NCBI GenBank assembly: GCA_964372165.1
Contig: CAYJPT010000021.1
Span: forward strand, 1-22,466
DNA from: CAYJAD01 sp964372165
GTDB taxonomy: Bacteria > Desulfobacterota > Desulfovibrionia > Desulfovibrionales > Desulfovibrionaceae
Direction of reading: 5' to 3'
DNA: 22,466 bases
The position numbers and the translations under genes are program-made. The notes beneath the pieces were generated by a model that searched no databases, was not told the origin of the DNA, and saw only the letters and a program-made list of their open reading frames with translations. Numbering within the stretch: the stretch's first letter is position 1; every line of letters starts with the position of its first letter. Shown one piece after another: positions 6,054 through 13,749 of the stretch.

Positions 6054-7781
6054 ATGGACGGAAGTACCATTACACCTGTATCTTCAATTGACTCACAAGC
6101 AATGCTACCCTCTACATCATTCATGGCTTTAATTCTAGGGTTACGCCCTATGCTAGAGCGTTATGAAACACTACGACCAACTGATAGTCCATGGGATTTT
6201 GCTAATTTAGCTCTACGCACACTTGGTGTATTTTCTATAAATGAAGGTGAATTACTTGAAAATACATTACCTAAATCCGGACCATTAATAGTGTACGCCA
6301 ATCATCCCTTTGGTGGCATTGAAGGTCTAATTATGGCGGCCAAATGTGGCATATTACGCCCGGATTTCAAACTTCTTGCAAACCGCATGCTATTTCATAT
6401 TCCAGAACTACGCCCCATGATTATACCCATCAATGTGGCTGCCAATTCACAAAAAGAAAATTTGTCCGCAGTACGTGCGGCCCTGCGACATGTTGAAGCT
6501 GGCGGTGCAATTGGCTTATTTCCATCAGGAGTAGTATCACATTGGAATATAAAAAAAATGAGTATACTTGAACCAGAATGGTACTCCTTGTGCGGAAGGC
6601 TTGCACGCATACCAAACGTCAATGTTGTTCCCATGTTTTTTAAAGGAACCAACAGTGCTTTCTTTCACATAGCTGGTTGCATGCACCCTATGCTGCGCAC
6701 TTTTCTTTTGCCGCGTGAATTATGGCGCATGCGTGGACGCACAGTACGATATATTGTTGGTAAAACCATAGACAAAAAACTTTTAGCAAGCTTTGCTGAT
6801 GACAAAGGACGCACTGCACATATGCGAATACGCTGTGAGCAGCTTAATACTAAAAACAATGCTTTGCCTAAAATATGGCATACCCCCATTGATAAAGCAT
6901 ACAATGCCAGCACATTAAATGCGGAAGTAGAAAAATTTACACAAGTGCCTTTAGTCACAGATGGAAATTATGTCATTTTTTCTATTAAAGGCAATCAATC
7001 AAAAGCTATTTTGCATGAGATTTGTCGATTAAGAGAAAAAACCTTTCGCTTAGTTGGTGAAGGATCAGGCAAAGGCCGTGACATTGATCATTTTGACATA
7101 AATTATACACATCTTGTGCTTTGGGATAAATTAAAAAACTGCCTTGTGGGAGCGTATCGTGTACGATGTTTTGAACAAGCACAAGCACAGGAAATTATAC
7201 CTAATTTGTATACATGGTCTTTATTTGCCTACAAGACTGAGTTTTTTGACCACTGCAAAAAATCAATGGAACTTGGAAGAGCCTTTGTAACACCTGAATA
7301 CCAGCGCGATTATGAACCTTTAATGCTTTTGTGGAAGGGCATCGGACGTTTAATCTATCAAGAAAAAATCCGTACTCTATTCGGGCCATGCAGCATAGGG
7401 CTTGGCTATGCTCCTGCATCAGCTTACATACTAAGGCAATATCTTATAAAAAACCATTGGCATGACATTTTAGCATCGCTGGTACAGGGTAGACGTGCAC
7501 CTGCAAACATTACTGGACCCAACATGCCTGACGTGCAAGGTTTGGACTATAATGCCTGCAACAGAGCAGTAAAAGATATTGAGGGTGATAAGGGCTTACC
7601 TATTTTATTTAAGCATTATCTCCAGCTTGGTGGTCGCATAGCTGCTTTCCATGAAGACAGATCTTTTGGAACACTTGATGCTCTATTAGTGGTGGACATT
7701 GCCAAAACGCCTGAAAAGATATTACTTCGCTATCTTAATCCTGAAGAGTTGCAAAAGCTATACGCTTCATATGACATATAA
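6054..7781 (+). CDS. olsF: OlsF-like fused lysophospholipid acyltransferase / GNAT N-acyltransferase
   Basis: This 575-residue protein joins two acyltransferases. The N-terminal half (about 50-245) is PlsC-like, with YANHPFGGIEG (81-91; His84 and Glu90 in place of the classic HX4D) and LFPSGVVS (155-161). The C-terminal half (about 300-500) is a hemolysin/OlsB-type GNAT domain, with LREKTFRLVGEGSG (326-339) and the acidic DIDHFD (343-348). The same order occurs in OlsF, which makes ornithine lipids: the GNAT part N-acylates ornithine with a 3-hydroxy fatty acid and the PlsC part then O-acylates it. Ornithine lipids have been reported from Desulfovibrio. GGA lies six bases before the ATG. It appears monocistronic. 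A related aminolipid is an alternative product. Confidence 0.75.
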   Translation: MDGSTITPVSSIDSQAMLPSTSFMALILGLRPMLERYETLRPTDSPWDFANLALRTLGVFSINEGELLENTLPKSGPLIVYANHPFGGIEGLIMAAKCGILRPDFKLLANRMLFHIPELRPMIIPINVAANSQKENLSAVRAALRHVEAGGAIGLFPSGVVSHWNIKKMSILEPEWYSLCGRLARIPNVNVVPMFFKGTNSAFFHIAGCMHPMLRTFLLPRELWRMRGRTVRYIVGKTIDKKLLASFADDKGRTAHMRIRCEQLNTKNNALPKIWHTPIDKAYNASTLNAEVEKFTQVPLVTDGNYVIFSIKGNQSKAILHEICRLREKTFRLVGEGSGKGRDIDHFDINYTHLVLWDKLKNCLVGAYRVRCFEQAQAQEIIPNLYTWSLFAYKTEFFDHCKKSMELGRAFVTPEYQRDYEPLMLLWKGIGRLIYQEKIRTLFGPCSIGLGYAPASAYILRQYLIKNHWHDILASLVQGRRAPANITGPNMPDVQGLDYNACNRAVKDIEGDKGLPILFKHYLQLGGRIAAFHEDRSFGTLDALLVVDIAKTPEKILLRYLNPEELQKLYASYDI

Positions 7782-8090
7782 AACTTAAATATAAATTTTT
7801 ATAGCCATAGCCTGAATCGAAATTATTTTTTTGCACAATTTATTGTGTACAGTTTATTTGTAGATAGCAAATTTTGCAAATCAACCTCGATATTAAAAAT
7901 TTACTAGTTTGCTTTTCCTTTAATTTTTTACTTATTATTCACCTTTGCAACACCATATTTTTCTTTTGTGATAATTTGCATTAGATTTCAAAACGCACTC
8001 AAATTTTTTTTGCATAGTTTTACATTGTTTGAAGCGTAACCTTAAAACATAAGCTACTGAATTAACATTTTTACTATAATAGGAGATGGC
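7782..8090 (+). other. Intergenic region with a weak hairpin
   Basis: No gene is supported in these 309 bases. A 7-bp hairpin (TGCACAA 7832-7838 with TTGTGTA 7843-7849, loop TTTA) could be a weak terminator for the acyltransferase gene, although only a broken T-rich stretch follows. Its core resembles the hairpin at the end of metK. A TATAAT at 8075-8080 touches the ribosome site of the next gene but has no convincing -35. Confidence 0.35.
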
Positions 8091-8951
8091 ATGTCTATGC
8101 GTATGCCCATTGTGGCAGGTAAGTTTTATGAGGCCAACAAAGAGGCCTTGTGTAATTATGTACAAAGCACAGTGGATGATGCCTTAAATAAGCAAGTCAA
8201 AAACAAAAACTCTGCTCATGCAAAGCTTGTATTATTACCGCATGCTGGGCATTTTTTTTGCGGGCATGTCATAGCACAAACTCTCTCTTGTGTTGAGCTA
8301 CCAGATACACTCATTTTACTTGGCCCTAATCACGCAGGAAAAGGCGAAAATTTAGCCGTGTGGCATGAAGGTTTTTGGCAAACTCCGCTTGGGGCTATAG
8401 CCGTAGATGATGCAATTGCAAGACAAATATTGCAAAGTAACGGTGGATTTGTGGCAGATCAAAAAGCACATGTATTTGAACATTCTTTAGAAGTGATTTT
8501 ACCATTCTTGCAACATAAGTTACCAGATTTACGTATAGTACCGATTAGTATAGGGGGACGTGACTTAAACCTTTTAAAAACTGCAGGACAAGCCCTTGGA
8601 GAAGCTATTGCAAAACTTGAAAATCAGGGGCAACAAGTAGCCATTATTGTTAGTTCAGACCTACACCATTTTTCTGACCATAACACGACGCTTAGCCTTG
8701 ATAGACTTGCCCTAAATGCTTTTATGAAATTTGACCCCCAAGTTTTAGCGCAAGTTGTTGCAAAAAATAAAATAAGTATGTGTGGAGTATGTCCCGCAAT
8801 TGTATCCTTATATGCTTTAAAAAAACTTGGTAAAGAATTTAGTTGTGAGCTTATAAACCACACAACTTCTTACGAAATGAGTCAAGATGCGAGCAGAGTT
8901 GTTGGCTATGCCGGCCTTTTTGTGAAAGAAAACACTTGCAAAAAGCAATAA
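8091..8951 (+). CDS. MEMO1-family protein (AmmeMemoRadiSam system protein B)
   Basis: The 286-residue protein belongs to the MEMO family (AmmeMemoRadiSam protein B in bacteria), related in fold to metal-dependent LigB-type dioxygenases. The metal-site pattern is intact: His51 (LPHAGH), His81 (GPNHAGKG), the EHSLEV motif at 130-135, SSDLHHFSDH with His192/193, and Cys241 (MCGVCP). Human MEMO1 uses equivalent His, His, His and Cys residues. In many bacteria the gene sits with an AMMECR1-like partner (A) and a radical-SAM protein; neither is in this window, so this copy stands apart. AGGAG lies five bases before the first of several near ATGs (8091, 8097, 8103). Function is uncertain; a redox or copper-related role is proposed for the family. 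Confidence 0.85.
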   Translation: MSMRMPIVAGKFYEANKEALCNYVQSTVDDALNKQVKNKNSAHAKLVLLPHAGHFFCGHVIAQTLSCVELPDTLILLGPNHAGKGENLAVWHEGFWQTPLGAIAVDDAIARQILQSNGGFVADQKAHVFEHSLEVILPFLQHKLPDLRIVPISIGGRDLNLLKTAGQALGEAIAKLENQGQQVAIIVSSDLHHFSDHNTTLSLDRLALNAFMKFDPQVLAQVVAKNKISMCGVCPAIVSLYALKKLGKEFSCELINHTTSYEMSQDASRVVGYAGLFVKENTCKKQ

Positions 8952-9015
8952 ACTCATGCATAAATTGTAAAGTGTTTGGATATGCAGACTAAAATTAAAA
9001 TTTTTTGGAGGTATT

Positions 9016-10764
9016 ATGTCCCAGCAAGAGACAAGCGTTGTCATAGACAAAGCTAAATCATCTTGGTCAGATTTATGGACTAAGGAAGATTATTGGGCCA
9101 TATGGCTAGGATTGGCTTTTGTATTTCTAGGTCTTAATTTGTATGTATTTAGCTTCACAGATGCAGATAAAAAAGCAGCTATGGATAAGATTACCAAAGC
9201 TGAAGCCATTATGACTGCTGAAGCGAGCAAAGCGCCATTTAAAACTGTCGCATGGTACGAAGCTCAAGCTACAAAAAAAGTAAAATTTAAATCTTCTGAA
9301 TTTGGCAACACTTTCAAGTCTTATATGAAAGGCCCAAGCCGTTGGTCTAATAACCCAATGTCTGCCTTTGTACTTGACGAAGCTGGTGCAAAAGCTATTA
9401 ATGACAAAGCCAAGCCTGCCGCTGATAAGGCTCGCGCCGCTGCTGATAGCATTAAACAAAAGGCACTTGAAGCCGAAGCAGCAGCAGGTGCAGCTAAATT
9501 CGAAAATAAAGAGCTTAACGATGCAGCAGACAAGCTAGTTACTGATTGGCGTGGTGCTGAACGTAAAGCTTCATCAGCAGCATCCAAAGCCAAAGTAAAA
9601 CCTTACAATATCATCACAACTTTACCGATTATGATGATTATTTTAGCTGTAATTTTCAGTGTTGGCATGGGCTTTATGGGACATAATATTCCTAAGTTCA
9701 TTGCTGGTTTTATAGGTTTGTTTTTGTTTACAGTGTTTGCCTTAACCCTTGGTAACCAAATGGACATGCGCTATTGGGGCATTGGTACAGAGGCATGGGC
9801 TATTATTTTAGGCATGCTCATCGCTAATACTGTTGGCACTCCAAACTTTATAAAACCTGCACTACAAGTAGAGTACTACATTAAAACAGGTCTTGTATTA
9901 CTTGGCGCTGAAATTTTGATGGATAAAATCATAGCCATTGGTATTCCCGGGCTATTTGTAGCTTGGGTTGTTACACCTATCGTGCTAATCACCACGTATA
10001 TCTTTGGACAAAAAGTCCTTAAAATGCCTTCCAAAACATTAAACATAACAATTTCTTCTGACATGTCTGTGTGCGGAACTTCAGCAGCTATTGCAACAGC
10101 CGCAGCTTGCCGTGCGAAAAAAGAAGAATTGACCCTTGCAGTTGGTATTTCACTTTTATTTACAGCCATTATGATGATTGTTATGCCAGCTGTCATTAAA
10201 GCTGTTGGCATGCCAGCAGTACTTGGTGGTGCATGGATTGGTGGTACAATTGACGCAACAGGTGCTGTGGCAGCAGCAGGCGCATTCCTTGGTGAAAAAG
10301 CCATGTATGTAGCTGCAACCATTAAGATGATTCAAAACGTACTTATTGGTGTGACTGCTTTTGGTGTAGCTGTTTACTGGGTAACCAAGGTAGACCGCGT
10401 TGAAGGCACTGAAGTTGGCCTTATGGAAATTTGGCATCGTTTCCCCAAATTTGTACTTGGCTTCTTAGCAGCATCTATTATTTGCTCCTACATTTCAGGT
10501 CAACTAGGTTCAGATATGAGCCAAGGCTTATTAACTGCAGGAACAATTAAAAGCTTAACATCACCTTTACGTGGTTGGTGCTTTAACCTATCTTTCGCAG
10601 CTATTGGTCTTGCCACTAACTTCCGTGAGCTAACACACTACTTCAAGGGTGGTAAGCCGGTTATTCTTTATATCTGCGGACAAAGCTTTAACCTTGCCTT
10701 AACATTAACTATGGCATATATTATGTTCTACTTGGTATTCCCTGAAATTACCGCTAGAATCTAA
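9016..10764 (+). CDS. YeiH-type putative sulfate exporter family protein with N-terminal extension
   Basis: The C-terminal 385 residues (from about 200) form a multi-helix membrane domain of the YeiH/UPF0324 family, annotated as putative sulfate exporters. Conserved stretches include SVCGTSAAIATAA and WIGGTIDATGAVAAAGA. Unlike the ordinary family form, which lacks it, there is a long N-terminal part: one membrane helix at about 29-50 and then some 145 hydrophilic, Ala/Lys/Glu-rich residues likely to be helical or coiled coil. GGAGG five bases before the ATG and a near-perfect terminator after the stop suggest a well-expressed single-gene unit. In a sulfite- or sulfate-reducing organism, movement of a sulfur oxyanion is plausible but unproven. 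A strongly patterned Ala-rich segment lies at residues 125-185. Confidence 0.82.
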   Translation: MSQQETSVVIDKAKSSWSDLWTKEDYWAIWLGLAFVFLGLNLYVFSFTDADKKAAMDKITKAEAIMTAEASKAPFKTVAWYEAQATKKVKFKSSEFGNTFKSYMKGPSRWSNNPMSAFVLDEAGAKAINDKAKPAADKARAAADSIKQKALEAEAAAGAAKFENKELNDAADKLVTDWRGAERKASSAASKAKVKPYNIITTLPIMMIILAVIFSVGMGFMGHNIPKFIAGFIGLFLFTVFALTLGNQMDMRYWGIGTEAWAIILGMLIANTVGTPNFIKPALQVEYYIKTGLVLLGAEILMDKIIAIGIPGLFVAWVVTPIVLITTYIFGQKVLKMPSKTLNITISSDMSVCGTSAAIATAAACRAKKEELTLAVGISLLFTAIMMIVMPAVIKAVGMPAVLGGAWIGGTIDATGAVAAAGAFLGEKAMYVAATIKMIQNVLIGVTAFGVAVYWVTKVDRVEGTEVGLMEIWHRFPKFVLGFLAASIICSYISGQLGSDMSQGLLTAGTIKSLTSPLRGWCFNLSFAAIGLATNFRELTHYFKGGKPVILYICGQSFNLALTLTMAYIMFYLVFPEITARI

Positions 10765-10789
10765 ACCATAGTATTTAAGTTATATTATT

Positions 10790-10820
10790 AAGGGAGTGTG
10801 CTTTGTACACTCCCTTTCTT
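10790..10820 (+). terminator. Rho-independent terminator after the YeiH-like gene
   Basis: AAGGGAGTGT (10790-10799) pairs perfectly with ACACTCCCTT (10807-10816) around a seven-base loop, and TCTTCTT follows. It lies 26 bases after the stop codon. Confidence 0.87.
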
Positions 10821-10948
10821 CTTACAAAAGGAATTAAATGCGTTCATTAAGCCGCTTGTTGATTTATAAAATTGAACAAGACTTAAAATTTAGAGCTGAA
10901 TGAGCATGCTTTACATAAATTTTTTGAATGCCTATGAATTGGGTCAGT

Positions 10949-11137
10949 AAAGGAAATGCTGATTTATTCTGCAAGCAGAATAAATCAGAAAGGCACACTG
11001 CCCTCATTCGCCCTATGGGACACAAAAAAGCGTGGTTTTTTGCTCTCATTCGGCGTGCAAAGTAGGCACAACTGCCTACGTTATAAGGAAATGCACAATA
11101 TGTTTTTTGACTTGTTGATTTAATCAGCGTTTCCTAA
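10949..11137. mobile_element. MITE-like palindromic repeat, copy 2 (module order B...A)
   Basis: The 189-bp unit has inverted ends: AAAGGAAATGCTGATT at 10949-10964 against the complement TTAGGAAACGCTGATT of 11122-11137, sharing the core AGGAAAYGCTGATT. Module B, a 13-bp perfect hairpin identical to 137-164, lies at 10960-10987; module A lies at 11084-11137. The middle contains two copies of CTCATTCG 42 bases apart and a GTAGGCA/TGCCTAC hairpin just before module A. A clear target duplication is not visible. A spurious reading frame crosses it, but no gene is supported. Confidence 0.65.
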
Positions 11138-11173
11138 AGTAGTTTACAATTTTTCACCATAGAGATTTGCATC

Positions 11174-11425
11174 ATGAAAAAAAACAAATTAGTTGAATTT
11201 ACAAAATTAATTGGGGCTTTATTTTTTATTTGGGTCATGATTTGGAAAGTTACACCCATTTTAGTAGACAATATCCCAGCCCTAGCACTTTATGGAAAAG
11301 TCGCAGAGGAAAATGATATCATGCCAAGCGCACTATACTATAATGATGTTCCAGTAACTATGGATGCTGAGCGAAATAATCGAGATACAATACGCTTTTT
11401 ACCACATGGTGGAAAAAGCAATTAA
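11174..11425 (+). CDS. Small membrane-anchored hypothetical protein
   Basis: This is an 83-residue protein of unknown family. It starts with a Lys-rich stretch (MKKNK) and one hydrophobic helix at about 12-32 (LIGALFFIWVMIWKVTPILV), followed by a soluble, mildly acidic tail ending in basic residues. That pattern fits a single-pass anchor with the tail outside the cytoplasm, or an uncleaved signal. A GAGA about nine bases before the ATG is a weak ribosome site. The gene begins 36 bases after the palindromic repeat, so its promoter may lie within or next to the repeat. Downstream, the convergent comM gene ends about 100 bases away. I assign no function. Confidence 0.55.
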   Translation: MKKNKLVEFTKLIGALFFIWVMIWKVTPILVDNIPALALYGKVAEENDIMPSALYYNDVPVTMDAERNNRDTIRFLPHGGKSN

Positions 11426-11463
11426 GAAAGCAATTTCATTTTTTTAGAGTTAATATTGATTGA

Positions 11464-11505
11464 AGCATATTTTTATATTTAAACATATTTTAGCTTGAAT
11501 ATGCT
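11464..11505. terminator. Possible hairpin between convergent genes
   Basis: AGCATATT (11464-11471) pairs with AATATGCT (11498-11505) across 26 AT-rich bases, between the convergent ends at 11425 and 11533. It could end transcription from either side, but the loop is long and the stem AT-rich. Confidence 0.3.
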
Positions 11506-11532
11506 AGTACTTTTGAAAAATTTTGCCAAACT

Positions 11533-13062
11533 CTACCTTTGTAACCTATCAAGAATGCGTAAGGAAGCAGCTTCTCGCACATGGCTGGTTTGAATATGCT
11601 CAATACCATCTAAATCTGCTATGGTTCGTGCAATGCGAATAATTCGCACAAGTGATCTGGCAGATAAGCCAAGGTTGCGCTCTAGTTGCCCTAAAAGCTT
11701 CTCAGATTCAGCATTAAGTTCGCAATATTTTTCTTGCAAAACCCCACTTAGCACTGCATTGCACGTACACGATGTTTTAGCATATCGCTTTGATTGAATA
11801 TCTCGTGCTTTTAGCACACGTTGCCTAATATAAGCTGAGCTACCTTCTGCATCAGTTTTATTACGAAAATCTTCATATGCTACAGCAGACAGTTCGATAT
11901 GTAAGTCTATGCGGTCAAGCAAAGGGCCAGAAAGTTTATTTTTATATCTTTCTAATTCTTGTGTTGTGCAAGTACAGGCATGTGCTGAGTCACCTAAATA
12001 ACCGCAAGGGCAAGGATTCATGGCGGCAACCATCATACATTGTGCTGGTAAAGTTACCGACTGGCTTGCTCTTGAAATTGTGACAAGACCATCTTCTAAG
12101 GGTTGGCGCAAAACTTCAAGGGTAGATTTTTTGTATTCTGGTAATTCATCTAAAAATAATACCCCACAGTGACTTAAACTCACTTCACCAGGGCGAGGTA
12201 TATTACCACCGCCTATTAAGGCAACATCAGAAATAGTGTGATGTGGCGCACGAAATGGCCTAATACGCATAAGACCATTATTTAATGGTAATTTTCCAGC
12301 AACACTATATACCTTTGTTACCTCAAGGGCTTCTTCAAAACTTAATGGTGGCAATATAGACGGCAAGCGTTTAGCAAGCATGCTTTTACCACAACCAGGT
12401 GGTCCAATGAGTAAAATATTGTGCCCGCCTGCTGCTGCAATTTCTAATGCACGCTTAGCGGACATCTGCCCCTTTACATCTGAAAAATCATAAGTATAAG
12501 ATTGCGCACTTTCAGGAATTTCTTTTGCTATAGTACATTGAGCATGCTCTGGTTCAAGTAGCATGGATATGCATTCATTTAAATCATTAGGGGCAAAAAC
12601 TGACAAGCCATCTACCACAGCACCTTCCTGTGCATTGCTTGGCGAAACAACTATACCCTTTGCATCCTGGTTACGTGCTAAAATAGCCATTGGCAAAGTT
12701 CCGGGAACTGACTTCAAAGCACCAGTTAATGAAAGTTCTGCGGCAAAAAACCAACCTTCTAAACATGCAGCAGGAATGACTTTTGCTGCCGCCAATAGTC
12801 CAAGTGCCAATGGTAGGTCATAGCCTGCACCAGCTTTACGCCTGTCTGCTGGGGCAAGATTTACAGTTATACGTGAAGGCGGTAACTTATAGCCACAGCT
12901 ACGTAGTGCTGTAAATACGCGCTCTTTTGCTTCGCGCACAGCGCCCTCAGCAAGACCAACCATTGTAAAGGCTGGAATGCCTTGCCGTGTAATATCAACT
13001 TCAATATCAACACGTAATGCATCTACACCATGCAAGCTTGCACTAGCCAAATTAACAATCAT
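11533..13062 (-). CDS. comM: YifB/ComM family Mg-chelatase-like AAA ATPase
   Basis: This 509-residue protein has the full ComM/YifB layout: an N-terminal Lon-protease-like domain (about 1-175, with PADRRKAGAGYDLP), an AAA+ Mg-chelatase domain with Walker A GPPGCGKS (220-227, Lys226) and Walker B VLFLDE (301-306), and a C-terminal Mg-chelatase-related domain from about 400. Four cysteines (351, 353, 363, 365) form the typical insert CPCGYLGD...CTC. ComM is a hexameric helicase that promotes branch migration during natural transformation; in organisms without known competence the role is less clear. The gene starts seven bases after the lepB stop and ends the long minus-strand gene train. The ribosome site is weak, suggesting coupling to lepB. 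Confidence 0.92.
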   Translation of the reverse strand: MIVNLASASLHGVDALRVDIEVDITRQGIPAFTMVGLAEGAVREAKERVFTALRSCGYKLPPSRITVNLAPADRRKAGAGYDLPLALGLLAAAKVIPAACLEGWFFAAELSLTGALKSVPGTLPMAILARNQDAKGIVVSPSNAQEGAVVDGLSVFAPNDLNECISMLLEPEHAQCTIAKEIPESAQSYTYDFSDVKGQMSAKRALEIAAAGGHNILLIGPPGCGKSMLAKRLPSILPPLSFEEALEVTKVYSVAGKLPLNNGLMRIRPFRAPHHTISDVALIGGGNIPRPGEVSLSHCGVLFLDELPEYKKSTLEVLRQPLEDGLVTISRASQSVTLPAQCMMVAAMNPCPCGYLGDSAHACTCTTQELERYKNKLSGPLLDRIDLHIELSAVAYEDFRNKTDAEGSSAYIRQRVLKARDIQSKRYAKTSCTCNAVLSGVLQEKYCELNAESEKLLGQLERNLGLSARSLVRIIRIARTIADLDGIEHIQTSHVREAASLRILDRLQR

Positions 13063-13069
13063 AATATTA

Positions 13070-13687
13070 CTATTCTACAAGCTTAAACATACGATTCCAG
13101 CGTATATTCGATAGGTTTTGGGCAGACCAATATATGCGCCAAGCTTTACCGGCAATGGCTGATTTTTCAACAGTACCCCAAAAACGTGAGTCTTGAGAGT
13201 TATCTCTATTATCACCCATGACAAAATATTCACCTTGAGGGACAGTATAGGGACCAAAAATATCTCTGGTTGGGAATATGCTAGTTTGATCAGCTTTTAC
13301 AATATAATCTTCGTGTATAGGTTCGCCATTTCTAAAAAATTGTTTGTTTTTTAGCTCTATTACATCTCCAGGTAAACCGACAACACGCTTGATATAATCA
13401 AGGCTTGGATCTTTTGGGTACTTAAAAACTATAATGTCACCATATTCAGGGTCTGGGCCATCAATAGCATAACTTGAACTAAATGGCCACTTTACCCCAT
13501 AAGAAAACTTGGTTACTAACAAATGATCCCCAACTTGCAAAGTTTCAAGCATAGATTCAGATGGAATCTTAAATGCTTGAACAAGAAAAGTTCTGATAAT
13601 CAAAGCTAAAATAATAGCTATGGCAAAAGCTTCAATATACTCACGAAACATAGATTTTTTTTTAGATGAAGAAATATAATCATTCAT
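13070..13687 (-). CDS. lepB: Signal peptidase I
   Basis: Type I signal peptidase removes signal peptides from exported proteins at the outer face of the inner membrane. The 205-residue form has one membrane anchor (about 19-38), the catalytic Ser45 in IPSESM, the general base Lys100 in DYIKRVVGLPGD, and the conserved MGDNRDNSQDSR box (157-168). The length fits the short form with a single anchor. AAGG lies about seven bases before the ATG. It sits between mnmA (62 bases upstream) and comM (7 bases downstream) on the same strand and is probably co-transcribed with comM. All catalytic residues are present. Confidence 0.95.
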   Translation of the reverse strand: MNDYISSSKKKSMFREYIEAFAIAIILALIIRTFLVQAFKIPSESMLETLQVGDHLLVTKFSYGVKWPFSSSYAIDGPDPEYGDIIVFKYPKDPSLDYIKRVVGLPGDVIELKNKQFFRNGEPIHEDYIVKADQTSIFPTRDIFGPYTVPQGEYFVMGDNRDNSQDSRFWGTVEKSAIAGKAWRIYWSAQNLSNIRWNRMFKLVE

Positions 13688-13749
13688 AACTTTACCTTTT
13701 TGAAATTAATAAATTATTTTAAATTTCATGTAAAAACTACACAAAAATT

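Noticed and set aside
7935..8165. A 76-codon minus-strand frame before the MEMO gene
   Set aside because: It overlaps the start and ribosome site of a well-supported gene on the other strand and resembles no family.
9127..9593. Antisense frames opposite the Ala-rich part of the YeiH-like gene
   Set aside because: Their Ser/Ala-rich content mirrors the GCA/GCT codons of the real gene.
10864..11049. A 61-codon minus-strand reading frame across repeat copy 2
   Set aside because: It runs through the palindromic repeat and the bases before it, has no ribosome site and a composition set by the hairpins.
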